Positions 8,179-16,287 of a stretch of DNA of 64,000 bases are shown piece after piece. Positions within the stretch are counted from its first letter, which is position 1; each line of letters opens with the position of its first letter. The position numbers and the translations under genes were made by a program. The notes under the pieces are model-generated. The model did not search any database. It was not told the DNA's origin and was given only the letters and a program-made list of their open reading frames with translations. This DNA is from Natronomonas aquatica (GTDB taxonomy: Archaea > Halobacteriota > Halobacteria > Halobacteriales > Haloarculaceae). The DNA lies in assembly GCF_024449025.1 (NCBI RefSeq), contig NZ_JAHLKM010000013.1:1-64000 (forward strand), written 5' to 3'.

Positions 8179-9426
8179 ATGCGAACAGTTATCGTTGGAA
8201 ATCGTAAGATGGCTTGGCATCTCCTTCGACATACGCTCGATGAAGGCTGGAATATCGTTGGAGCTATCGTTCCAAAAGGTGATTTAGCGGCAAAGCAAGC
8301 GAACTTTGTGCCGTTCTCAGAGCTTGTTGCTGGTACGGATTGTCAATTACACAAGGTGGAAGATATCAATAATGCAGAAACCTTGAGTTGGCTACAAGGG
8401 ATTGACCCGGATATTTGCCTCAGTGGCGGTTGGTCCCAGATCATTAAAAAACGTATATTGAATATACCCGAGCGTGGTTTTTTAGGGTTACATTCCAGTT
8501 GCCTGCCTGCGGGTCGTGGGGGCGCACCAGTAAACTGGAGCATTATTAGCGGAGCAGATAAAGTGGGTATCTCTCTATTCTACTACGAGCCAGGTGTGGA
8601 TGCTGGTGATATAGTTGCACAAGGTTCAGTACCAGTTGAGTACCGTGATGACATCGCGACCGTGTTTGATGAACTGGCAAATGAGGCATGTCAGCTCATT
8701 TCTTCAGTTCAAGAAGAACTAAGAGCAGCGAACATAGACACCGCCCCTCAGTCCCTTTCGGATGCCACGTATCGGCCCCGTCGACAACCTCAAGACGGAA
8801 TAATAAACTGGAATCACAACCCAACAGAACAATACAATTGGATCCGCGCACAGACTGAACCGTATCCCGGCGCGTATACGTTCTATCAGGGCGAGCAGCT
8901 AACGGTATGGGAGGGAAAACCGGTTGATATATCACCACGGGATACAGCAACCGGCGAAGTACTTGCGGTGGGCGCTGAAGAGGGTATAGATGTTCGAACT
9001 GGCGATGGAGCGTTTCGGATCACACGTATCAAAGCTAGTGATCGCCCATCTCGCTGGGCTGACCGCTATGCCCGTGGAATAGAGTTGTCACCGGGGGATC
9101 GCCTCGGTCGTCATCATGCGCCGGATACGTGGCGATATACTGGGATCCGAGGAACAGAAAATACGATATCGTTTGATACGAACCTCAAGCTCGGGAAGTC
9201 CGGTGAAATAACAGTTGTCTCCTTCGCCAAATCGAACTATAATCTCGATGTTTTCGTTTCTCTAAATGGCAATCGAATATTCGAAGACTCAGTTACCGTT
9301 TCAAACGAATATCGCGAGAACGTCAGATATAGACCTACAGAGACAGGTACTCACTCGATAAAGGTTCGGTTCGAGGAAGATGGAGAGTTACTGGACACTC
9401 GATATCTCAAAGTATTCGTCCACTAA
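8179..9426 (+). CDS. Formyltransferase-fold protein with C-terminal beta domain
   Basis: This 415-residue protein has the formyltransferase signature GLHSSCLPAGRGGAPVNW (His105) and GVDAGDIVAQ (Asp141), which would use N10-formyl-tetrahydrofolate. A methionyl-tRNA-formyltransferase-like C-terminal (OB-type) region runs around residues 205-320. In the classic Asn-x-His...Asp triad the Asn position is Gly103, as in some sugar-cluster relatives with GFH/GLH motifs. Residues ~325-415 add a beta-sandwich-like domain (GEITVVSFAK, VSLNGNRIFED, THSIKVRFEEDG) not usual for the family. It is the last gene of the rightward set from 5747. A likely substrate is the 4-amino sugar of the nonulosonate pathway, in place of PseH acetylation (inferred). 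Confidence 0.72.
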   Translation: MRTVIVGNRKMAWHLLRHTLDEGWNIVGAIVPKGDLAAKQANFVPFSELVAGTDCQLHKVEDINNAETLSWLQGIDPDICLSGGWSQIIKKRILNIPERGFLGLHSSCLPAGRGGAPVNWSIISGADKVGISLFYYEPGVDAGDIVAQGSVPVEYRDDIATVFDELANEACQLISSVQEELRAANIDTAPQSLSDATYRPRRQPQDGIINWNHNPTEQYNWIRAQTEPYPGAYTFYQGEQLTVWEGKPVDISPRDTATGEVLAVGAEEGIDVRTGDGAFRITRIKASDRPSRWADRYARGIELSPGDRLGRHHAPDTWRYTGIRGTENTISFDTNLKLGKSGEITVVSFAKSNYNLDVFVSLNGNRIFEDSVTVSNEYRENVRYRPTETGTHSIKVRFEEDGELLDTRYLKVFVH

Positions 9427-9448
9427 TACAGAGTGCACCAAAAAGGGG

Positions 9449-10126
9449 TCACCGTCGTACTTCACGAAGTATTTCAAACGGTTCGGCAGCCGGAACGCCT
9501 GCTTTACTACCCCATACCTCTGTATTCTGTCGAACAGTAGCAATAGTCCTCGGATGTGGCGAATCCCGAAGTTCAGCCTCGTAGACAGAGAGTGCGTCAA
9601 TTTTGGTGTCGAGATGTTGGTTCACGTTAACAAAAGATGTTGGTTGAAATGCATTATCCGGCTTTGGAACAGACCATTCTGTAGCTGAAAGTGTCTCAAA
9701 GGCAAGTACTCGATCGACACTACTGTCAGCAAGTGGCCGTGTCGCAGTAACCGTAGCTTGACAAGCTAGTTCATGATCCACATTGAGGTCTCCGTAATGG
9801 TGTGTGTAGACGATATCGGGGTTGTGTTCAGTAATCTCCGCTTCGATTGTCTGAACGATATCAAGTAGCGGCGCCGTGTCAAAACGGTTGTCTGGGAAAT
9901 CGTGCAAGCTCACGGTTGCACCGAGGATCCTAGCAGCTCGTTCGGCTCTTTCACGACGTCGTTCGATTTCTGCGTCAGCGGCGTCTGTGTCTTCATACCG
10001 TGATGTCACCCCATCTGAAAGAATACAGATGTGTACGTCGTCTCCCTCGGCTGTATGGCGGGCTAGCGTCCCACCGACACCGAGGACCTCGTCATCAGGG
10101 TGAGCGACAATACAGAGAACGGACAT
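9449..10126 (-). CDS. PIG-L/LmbE-type N-deacetylase
   Basis: The protein is 225 residues from the ATG at 10126. A longer frame begins at 10150, but the shorter start puts MSVLCIVAHPDDEVLG at the N terminus, as is usual. The zinc motif AHPDDE (residues ~7-12) and the distal HHYGDLNVDH block (third metal ligand His) are both present. Family members remove acetyl groups from N-acetylhexosamine derivatives such as GlcNAc-PI or bacillithiol/mycothiol precursors. Its place between two formyltransferase genes suggests it frees an amine that is then formylated, but the substrate is not visible. It is convergent with the upstream formyltransferase (22-base gap) and divergent from the second one. Confidence 0.82.
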   Translation of the reverse strand: MSVLCIVAHPDDEVLGVGGTLARHTAEGDDVHICILSDGVTSRYEDTDAADAEIERRRERAERAARILGATVSLHDFPDNRFDTAPLLDIVQTIEAEITEHNPDIVYTHHYGDLNVDHELACQATVTATRPLADSSVDRVLAFETLSATEWSVPKPDNAFQPTSFVNVNQHLDTKIDALSVYEAELRDSPHPRTIATVRQNTEVWGSKAGVPAAEPFEILREVRR

Positions 10127-10206
10127 GAGTCTATTATCAGAAGCAACCATATAGAACGTACCGGTTCGTCATCATTATGTTGCTAAGTCTCATCTACTCT
10201 GGCAAT

Positions 10207-10917
10207 ATGGACGTGATCTTTCTCGGTGTCAACGACATAGGGTTTCGGATATACGAATGGCTGTGTCAGCGCGATCGTGTCGAAATGATTGCCATGCTTA
10301 CGGAGCAAAATCAGCTTGATTTAATCCAGAAACAAGAACCAGATCTTGTCGTCTCTATCGGCTTTAGCTATCTTGTTCCTCCAGAAATTCTTGACGTGCC
10401 GTCCGAAGGCGCACTTAATCTTCATCCGTCTTTCCTCCCATACAACCGCGGAATGAATCCGAACGTTTGGCCGCTCATCGAAGGAACACCAGCTGGCGTG
10501 ACGCTTCACTATATGGATACAAAGTTCGACACGGGGGATATCATCGCACAACGAAAAGTAGAAACAGATTTTTCCGATACTGGGAAAGACCTTCACGAAC
10601 GTCTCGAAGAGGCGCAGTTTGATTTACTCACCGAGGTATGGCCGGAGATTGAAGACGGTGAAATAGAAAGAACCCCACAAGGAGACAGAGCCGAGAGTTA
10701 TCACTCCAAAGCTGATTTCATCGATCTCTGCGAACTTGATCCCCAAAATGAGGTCCGAATTAAAGCGTTTCTGGACCGACTCCGGGCGTTGACGTTCCCT
10801 CCCTTCGACAACGCCTATATCGAGATTGATGGTGAAAAATACTACGTAGATATTGATATAAGAAAGGCGGTGAACGAGTCAGAAGACAAGAACGATGGGT
10901 TGTTGTCGTCCTATTGA
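10207..10917 (+). CDS. Formyltransferase, canonical active site
   Basis: The protein is 236 residues from the ATG at 10207; an alternative in-frame start at 10177 adds ten residues. The fold starts MDVIFLGVNDIG. The catalytic set is complete: Asn71 and His73 in NLHPSFLPYNRG, and Asp108 in KFDTGDIIAQ. It lacks the full tRNA-binding C domain of methionyl-tRNA formyltransferase, which fits a sugar N-formyltransferase like those making formamido-hexoses. Its end overlaps the end of the NeuB/PseI-like gene by 7 bases on the opposite strand. I infer that it formylates an amino group on the nonulosonate or its precursor. Substrate and position are open. Confidence 0.78.
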   Translation: MDVIFLGVNDIGFRIYEWLCQRDRVEMIAMLTEQNQLDLIQKQEPDLVVSIGFSYLVPPEILDVPSEGALNLHPSFLPYNRGMNPNVWPLIEGTPAGVTLHYMDTKFDTGDIIAQRKVETDFSDTGKDLHERLEEAQFDLLTEVWPEIEDGEIERTPQGDRAESYHSKADFIDLCELDPQNEVRIKAFLDRLRALTFPPFDNAYIEIDGEKYYVDIDIRKAVNESEDKNDGLLSSY

Positions 10918-11963
10918 TCTTTCACATCGCTCCACCGTATTCCAGCACTTTGTTCGACATTACGCGTTGCAATCTTTCCGAGGATTTCTTCGTAATACTT
11001 TGGATGAAGTCCAGCCTCGCGTTCGCCAGGGCGAAGAATTTTCACGTTCTTCGAAGTGAATGACTCGCCGGCGGAGATATCTTCGACAGCGTGAATAGCA
11101 CGCCGAGCCTTCCTGTAAAGTTCATCTTCGGCATCAAGGACGAATTTCTCTCCCGTCCCGAGCGCGGATTCGGTGTCCCGAATTGCCGTTATCATTTCAG
11201 ATAGCTCCTCGGGTTCAAGCGCAAACTGGTGGTCGGGACCCTCCATCGTCTTATCAAGCGTAAAGTGTTTTTCAACGATGCTCGCCCCGAGTGCGACCGC
11301 GGCCGAAGGAGCAGTAACTGGATCAAGCGTGTGGTCGGAAAGACCAGCAGGTACCTCGAACTCGTCGACAAGTGTTTCGACAACCTTCACGTTAATTTCC
11401 TCAATGGGAGTCGGATAGGAGGCGACACACTGAAGCAATGCGAAATCTTCCGCTCCCGTGTCTTTTAACAAATCGACAGATTCCCGAATTTCGTCAAGTT
11501 CGTGGGCACCAGTCGACATGATAATTGGTTTTTCCGACGCTGCGAGCGAGCGGAGAAATGGATGATGGCTGCTCGTGTAGCTTGCGACCTTCCACGCGGG
11601 TACGTACTCTTTGAGTACCTCCGCGGACTCCTCATCGAATGGGGTAGATAGGAAGTGAATATCTTGCTCATCACAATATCCATGAAGCTCCGGAATCCAC
11701 TCGTAGGGCATCTCCATCGATTCAATAATATCGTAAATTGAGCGATCGTCATCGAGATATTCCACCTCCCCGCTGTCTTCGACGTACATGTCCTCGGCCC
11801 GGAACGTCTGAAACTTCACCGCGTCAGCTCCCGCGTCAACAGAGACGTCAATAAGTTTCTTCGCCATCTCCAGATCGCCGTTGTGGTTCGATCCAGCCTC
11901 CGCGATAACAAACGTGGGCTCTCCCGGCCCAACAGTACGATCGCCGATCTCAAACGTGTCCAT
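10911..11963 (-). CDS. pseI: NeuB/PseI-like nonulosonic acid synthase
   Basis: The protein is 350 residues from the ATG at 11963; the frame is open nine codons further up. The TIM-barrel synthase begins with FVIAEAGSNHNGD (residues ~18-30), DAVKFQTF, FLSTPFDE, IMSTGAHEL, LSDHTLD and EKHFTLDK. A C-terminal SAF/antifreeze-like domain follows from ~290 (RRAIHAVEDISAGE, LRPGE, ILGKIATR). The enzyme condenses a 2,4-diacylamino-trideoxyhexose with phosphoenolpyruvate to give a nine-carbon nonulosonic acid. The overall pattern is closer to PseI/LegI than to MaoC-like or DAHP proteins. It is last in the leftward set 15161-10911 and lies 35 bases downstream of the aminotransferase gene. Confidence 0.87.
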   Translation of the reverse strand: MDTFEIGDRTVGPGEPTFVIAEAGSNHNGDLEMAKKLIDVSVDAGADAVKFQTFRAEDMYVEDSGEVEYLDDDRSIYDIIESMEMPYEWIPELHGYCDEQDIHFLSTPFDEESAEVLKEYVPAWKVASYTSSHHPFLRSLAASEKPIIMSTGAHELDEIRESVDLLKDTGAEDFALLQCVASYPTPIEEINVKVVETLVDEFEVPAGLSDHTLDPVTAPSAAVALGASIVEKHFTLDKTMEGPDHQFALEPEELSEMITAIRDTESALGTGEKFVLDAEDELYRKARRAIHAVEDISAGESFTSKNVKILRPGEREAGLHPKYYEEILGKIATRNVEQSAGIRWSDVKDQ

Positions 11964-11998
11964 ACTGCCGTAAGAGAAACCACGAGGCAAAAACCCAC

Positions 11999-13186
11999 CT
12001 ACTCAGCGTGGAAATCGTATAGCCGACACACTGCATCAATCACATCTCCGATATCGCTCGGACTCATCTCCGGATGCAGCGGCAAGCTTACGAGACGCTC
12101 ATACACACGCTCTGTTTCGGGGAATATCCCCTGTTCGTAACCGTATTCTTCTTGAAAAAACGGGTGATAATGAAGTGGGACGTAGTGCACCTGTACACCG
12201 ATATTTTCCGCGTGCATTGCGTTGACGAACTCCTCGCGGCCACAGCCGAACGCTTCGCTGATCTCAGCCGCGTAAAGATGGTACATCGGATCGGATTCGA
12301 CTGGATCGGGAGGTGTACGAATCCCATCAATTGTCGCAAACGCCTCGTCATACCGATCAATGATCTCATCACGACACCGCTTGAACTCCTCAAGCCGATC
12401 GAGTTGTGCGAGTCCTAGTGCGGCCTGGATATCCGTTACATTATAGTTGTACCCCACCCCTTCAGTTACCTGATACCACGGTTCGTTCTCGTGACCGGCA
12501 GGATCGTACTCCATATCGAACGACCGGAGTCGACGGAGTCGCTCCGCGAGCTCGTTGTCATCCGTGACAACCATTCCGCCCTCGCCAGTCGTGATGTTCT
12601 TGACCGGATGGAAGCTGAACATCGCCATATCACGCTGGGCGCCGATCGCTTCGTCGCGCCACGTCCCACCGAAAGCGTGGCAGGCATCCCAAATAACTGT
12701 CAGATCGTGGTCGTCAGCGACATCTAGCAATCCCTCAATATCTGCCGGATGTCCGGCGTAATGCATCGGAACGAGACCGACAGTATCCTCAGACACTTGC
12801 TCCCGAACAGCGTCGGGATCGAGCGCCCGGCGATGCGGATCGATATCCGCGAACACAGGCGTTGCATCGTTATACGTCGCTACGTGGGCAGTCGAAGTAA
12901 ACGTCAGCGGTGTGGTAATCACCTCGTCACCGGAACCAAACCCAGCAGCGTCACCGGCGAGATGTAACGCTGTCGTCCCTGAAGTCGTCGCGACGGCATG
13001 TTCGACACCAACCATCTCTGCAACTCGTTCCTCAAACTCATCGACCGTCGGGCCTCGCGTAATATAGTCGCCTTCGAGCGCCTCCAGAACAGCCTCCTTT
13101 TCGTGCTCTGTGATACTTTGGCTACCATATCCCAATACACTCTCTCGAACCGGTTCGCCACCATAGTACGCAGGTTTGTTTGACAT
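11999..13186 (-). CDS. pseC: PseC-like PLP aminotransferase (DegT/DnrJ/EryC1)
   Basis: The protein is 395 residues from ATG 13186, preferred over a non-ATG start at 13195, which would overlap the upstream stop. Sugar aminotransferase motifs are GDYITRGPTVDEFE, the PLP phosphate loop ATTSGTTALHLA (residues ~66-77), DACHAFGG with the ring-binding Asp167, and the Schiff-base Lys196 in FHPVKNITTGEGG. A GYNYNVTDIQAALGL segment follows. PseC-type enzymes convert the 4-keto-6-deoxy product of PseB into the 4-amino sugar using glutamate. It starts 6 bases after the SDR stop. The family is certain; PseC versus LegC or another 4-aminotransferase cannot be decided by eye. Confidence 0.87.
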   Translation of the reverse strand: MSNKPAYYGGEPVRESVLGYGSQSITEHEKEAVLEALEGDYITRGPTVDEFEERVAEMVGVEHAVATTSGTTALHLAGDAAGFGSGDEVITTPLTFTSTAHVATYNDATPVFADIDPHRRALDPDAVREQVSEDTVGLVPMHYAGHPADIEGLLDVADDHDLTVIWDACHAFGGTWRDEAIGAQRDMAMFSFHPVKNITTGEGGMVVTDDNELAERLRRLRSFDMEYDPAGHENEPWYQVTEGVGYNYNVTDIQAALGLAQLDRLEEFKRCRDEIIDRYDEAFATIDGIRTPPDPVESDPMYHLYAAEISEAFGCGREEFVNAMHAENIGVQVHYVPLHYHPFFQEEYGYEQGIFPETERVYERLVSLPLHPEMSPSDIGDVIDAVCRLYDFHAE

Positions 13187-13191
13187 ACCGA

Positions 13192-14136
13192 TCACTCCTG
13201 TTCGGCGAGCCAGTCACGGAGCCGATCGATCCCCTCCTCAAGAGAGACCTTAGGCTCCCAATCAAGCATTTCCTTCGCCTTGGTCGGATCACAGAGTAAT
13301 TTCTGAACCTCGCTCTGTGGATGGTGGTGTTCGACGTGGGTAATCTCAGTTCCCTCCGTCGCGATCGTCTCTGCGAGTTCGTTAATCGAGATATCCGAAC
13401 CGGTACCAGCATTGAGAACCTCACCGACAGCGTCGTCAGAAAACGTTCCATCGACAATAAACCTCGCACAATCGGTCACGTACATGAGATCTCGGGTCTG
13501 TGTCCCGTCGCCGAAAATCTTCAACGGCTCACCCTGCAGATCTCGGCTTGTAAAGATCGACACCACGCCGCCGGCCATCCCCGTCTTCTGGAAGGGCCCA
13601 TAGGTATTGAACGGACGCAGGATCGTCACCGGAAGATCGTAGCCGTGATAGTAACTCTCCGCGATATTCTCCGCAGCCAGTTTCGTCCCGGCGTACGGAG
13701 AGGCCGGTTTCACCGGATGTGACTCATCAATCCCAGCTTCGGAATCAACCATATCGTACACCATGCAGGTTCCGACGAGTCCGAGGCGAGTATCTGTCGT
13801 CCGACACGCTTCCAAAACGTGTTCAGTCCCGACGACGTTCGTCTCAAAGTGAGATTGGGGATCGTCAAGACTCTCCTGAACATCGATTTCGGCCGCGAGG
13901 TGGATACAGGCGTCTACGTCGTCATCCAGCAGTTCCTCAACAACCCCGGACTCGGAAACATCCCCAACAGTAAGATCAAACCGTTCGGTAGACTCGAACG
14001 AAGCAACGTTTCGTCGAGAACCGTTCGAGAGATCGTCGAGTCCACGGACACTGAATCCACGATCGAGCAGCTCCTTGACCACCCAGCGGCCAATAAACCC
14101 GGCTGCTCCGGTTACTACGACGGTACCACGTGTCAT
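13192..14136 (-). CDS. Extended SDR: NAD-dependent sugar epimerase/dehydratase
   Basis: This 314-residue extended SDR has the NAD-binding motif VVVTGAAGFIGRW (GxxGxxG, residues 6-18), DVDACIHLAA, catalytic Tyr/Lys in SPYAGTKLAAE, RPFNTYGP and the C-terminal GDGTQTRDLMYV. It could be a GalE-type 4-epimerase or a LegB-like 4,6-dehydratase; the sequence alone does not separate them. Its stop codon lies six bases before the aminotransferase ATG, and its start overlaps the PseB-like stop by 4 bases (ATGA arrangement). The three genes are therefore one translationally coupled unit. Having both this SDR and a PseB-like enzyme suggests either two sugar precursors or a switch between pseudaminic- and legionaminic-type stereochemistry (inferred). 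Confidence 0.78.
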   Translation of the reverse strand: MTRGTVVVTGAAGFIGRWVVKELLDRGFSVRGLDDLSNGSRRNVASFESTERFDLTVGDVSESGVVEELLDDDVDACIHLAAEIDVQESLDDPQSHFETNVVGTEHVLEACRTTDTRLGLVGTCMVYDMVDSEAGIDESHPVKPASPYAGTKLAAENIAESYYHGYDLPVTILRPFNTYGPFQKTGMAGGVVSIFTSRDLQGEPLKIFGDGTQTRDLMYVTDCARFIVDGTFSDDAVGEVLNAGTGSDISINELAETIATEGTEITHVEHHHPQSEVQKLLCDPTKAKEMLDWEPKVSLEEGIDRLRDWLAEQE

Positions 14137-15161
14137 CGGGCGATCCCCTCCTCGAATTCGGTTCGAAGTAGCTCGAATATCTCCTCTCGCACCAGCTTAT
14201 CGGCGTTTTCGGAGGATCGAACGACGCTATCGACGGGTTCGAACCCATCGATTCCGTCGTGAGTAAGATAGCCGTTTTCCCCGGTTTGTTCCGGTAGAAC
14301 GGCATACAGCGACTCGTTTTCGATCGTCCGCGACACTTCTCGCTCGGTTAGTATCTTCTCGTCGAACGTTTCCCCGACGCGTCGACCGGTCTCCGTAATC
14401 TCGATTGCTGCGGGATCGTGTCCGTACTTCGGCGCGAACGCGTCGATCATCGCCCTCGCAAGATCTTCGATCTGGATGGCGTCCATCTTTTGTATGAATA
14501 GCTCTCCACCCTGGGTGTGCTTTATGGCTCCGGTCACTAGTTCGGCGACATCGTCGTAGGTAAGAAAGAATCGGCTCATCCGTGGATCAGTCAACGTCAC
14601 CGGCCCACCCTTCTGTATCTGTTCTCTGAATACCGGAATCACCGACTGTGAGGAGTTTATGACGTTTCCGAAACGAACCGATGCCAGTCGGATATCGTGT
14701 CCCCCGCTGTACTTATTTGCAGCTGTCACAAGCTTTTCTCCGAGGAGCTTTGTGGTTCCCATCGTGTTGGCGGGATGAGCGGCCTTGTCACTACTCGTGA
14801 AAACGAACCGGTTGACCCCGGAATCTATCGAGACGTCGATCAGGCTCTGTAATCCCATCACGTTCGTTTTGACCGCTTCGAACGGATTGTATTCGCTAAC
14901 ATCGACGTGTTTCATCGCCGCCGTATGAACGACGATATCGATTCCATCGACGGCTCTGGCTAACCGATCCTTGTCCCGGATATTCCCAGCTAAAAATCGA
15001 CAGCGTTCATCATCAAGCTCTGTTTTCAGCGCCGCTAATCCGGGTTCACTCTGATCGAGAATTCGAATTACGTTTGGGTCTCGTTCGAGAAAACGACGAA
15101 CCAGAATCCGACCCACCGAACCGGCACCCCCCGTCACGAGAATATTTTTGTTCGTTATCAT
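14133..15161 (-). CDS. pseB: PseB-like UDP-GlcNAc 4,6-dehydratase (inverting)
   Basis: The protein is 342 residues from ATG 15161; the frame is open nine codons upstream. It has NILVTGGAGSVGR, the HTAAMKHVDVSEYNP block, FTSSDKAAHPANTMGTTK, in which the usual catalytic Tyr of YxxxK is Met, then RFGNVINSSQSVIPVF and DPRMSRFFLT. These are the marks of the FlaA1/PseB/CapD C5-inverting 4,6-dehydratase subgroup. It would convert UDP-GlcNAc to the 4-keto-6-deoxy-L-arabino product that PseC aminates. It is the first gene of the leftward nonulosonate set. The long non-coding region 15162-16647 lies upstream and must hold its promoter. The C-terminal ~50 residues look typical for archaeal members. Confidence 0.85.
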   Translation of the reverse strand: MITNKNILVTGGAGSVGRILVRRFLERDPNVIRILDQSEPGLAALKTELDDERCRFLAGNIRDKDRLARAVDGIDIVVHTAAMKHVDVSEYNPFEAVKTNVMGLQSLIDVSIDSGVNRFVFTSSDKAAHPANTMGTTKLLGEKLVTAANKYSGGHDIRLASVRFGNVINSSQSVIPVFREQIQKGGPVTLTDPRMSRFFLTYDDVAELVTGAIKHTQGGELFIQKMDAIQIEDLARAMIDAFAPKYGHDPAAIEITETGRRVGETFDEKILTEREVSRTIENESLYAVLPEQTGENGYLTHDGIDGFEPVDSVVRSSENADKLVREEIFELLRTEFEEGIAR

Positions 15162-15683
15162 TAATTGGAACACGGACTCCTCTGACAAAGTTGTTTTAGT
15201 TTGGCGCCGTTACGATCTTCCGAAGTTCAGTCAGTCATCTTTTGCGGCTGAGAGATCACGCAAGCCTGCGCCTCGTACTCAAACAGTTGAAAGATTGGGA
15301 ATAGCCGCTCGCTGGCTGTGTCTTCTACGATTCCACACCCGACACCGAGACCGGCATCTAGCTACGGGCTTCAGGTGGACTCCGTCGTGGGGACAAAGAA
15401 GTCTCATTTGCGGATGGCGATCCCGACGATCTCGATCCGTCGCTGGAGAGATACCCATCCGCGAGTCGTGCCGGTTTCGCGAATCCGACAGTCGCCAACG
15501 CGAAACTTCCATCGGGAGCGTCGATCAGCCATCTTATCAGATTTAGATCATGATTTTCAGTCCACCAACAGAATCCCTGGATCGCGCTCCGTTGGCGATT
15601 TCGGTCGGCGGCTTCGGTCGAGATGGACTCGATATTGAGTTTTAATTCCGTTTTATTGTCTGAAACAAATATCCCTGTGGATC

Positions 15684-15706
15684 AGGTCGTACACCCCTTC
15701 GAAACG
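15684..15706 (-). promoter_or_regulatory. ORB-like element 1
   Basis: The minus strand reads CGTTTCGAAGGGGTGTACG. It shares the core CGAAGGGGTGTA with the stronger element at 15837-15871 and has the same orientation. It is a weaker match to the archaeal origin recognition box than that element. Confidence 0.3.
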
Positions 15707-15836
15707 CAAAATCGGACGTGTACACAGAATGAACGGAGTGTTATCGAGTGTATACAGCCATCGCAGCCCCCGCAACGTGGCCAGTTTCCCGGCTGTTTTC
15801 TACTCAACCGACGATTCCGGCCGGTCTACGCTCGCT

Positions 15837-15871
15837 GAAACACCCCCTTCCGTTTCCCATGGAACACAAAT
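15837..15871 (-). promoter_or_regulatory. ORB-like element 2 (best match)
   Basis: The minus strand contains TTCCATGGGAAACGGAAGGG followed by GGTGT. Archaeal Orc1/Cdc6-binding ORBs have a short dyad (TTCCA..GGAAAC) followed by a G-run; this element shows both in the right order and spacing. It lies upstream of the PseB-like gene. The match is to a remembered consensus and has not been searched. Confidence 0.42.
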
Positions 15872-15969
15872 ATCGGCACTAAACTGGCTGAAATCGGGCG
15901 AAATAGCCGATCGACAGCCCCGTGTCCGTGTCTCGTCGCGAGGCCCATATTCGGGCCCACTCAAACGGC

Positions 15970-15997
15970 GATACACCCGTTCTACATGGGGTGTATC
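15970..15997. repeat. 9-bp perfect inverted repeat
   Basis: GATACACCC (15970-15978) and GGGTGTATC (15989-15997) form a perfect inverted repeat with a ten-base loop. It lies between the left-pointing and right-pointing ORB-like elements. The arms carry the same TGTA-G-run theme as the neighbouring elements. Confidence 0.7.
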
Positions 15998-16201
15998 AGT
16001 CAAATCCTGTCTTTGAAACGGCCGTCTGTTTGGTGCCAGTTTCGACCGTTGTGATCCCGGGGATTTCGAATATCAAGAGTAGAACTGCTAAAACGTCCGA
16101 ATTTTCAGCCTCTCGATCGGCCAGCAAGAGTGATTTCAACTCGAAACAGAGATGTGAGATGCCACGACCTCACGCAGGGGAGTTACTGCGGGGATCTTCC
16201 T

Positions 16202-16233
16202 GGGTGTACACCAGTGTTTTCGGGGGCGTAGAC
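16202..16233 (+). promoter_or_regulatory. ORB-like element 3
   Basis: The plus strand has GTGTACACCAGTG followed by TTTTCGGGGGCGTAGAC. The TTCGGGGG tail is shared with the next element. It points right, opposite to the elements on the left side of the region. Confidence 0.3.
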
Positions 16234-16263
16234 CTGATAACCCCCTGAATTCGGAGCAATAAA

Positions 16264-16287
16264 CGGGTGTATTCGGGGGTGTACACT
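16264..16287 (+). promoter_or_regulatory. ORB-like element 4
   Basis: The plus strand has CGGGTGTATTCGGGGGTGTA and then CAC. It repeats the TATTCGGGGG(T/C)GTA core of the element at 16202 and includes the third GTGTACAC octamer of the region. Confidence 0.3.

Noticed and set aside
15279-15560. Minus-strand frame with LIRWLIDAPDGSFALATVGF in the non-coding region
   Set aside because: The frame is short, becomes low-complexity and stops; no start or homologous neighbour in the window supports a gene.
15684-16287. The repeated TGTA/G-run elements as a CRISPR array
   Set aside because: The units are not identical, vary in spacing and orientation, and no cas gene is present.
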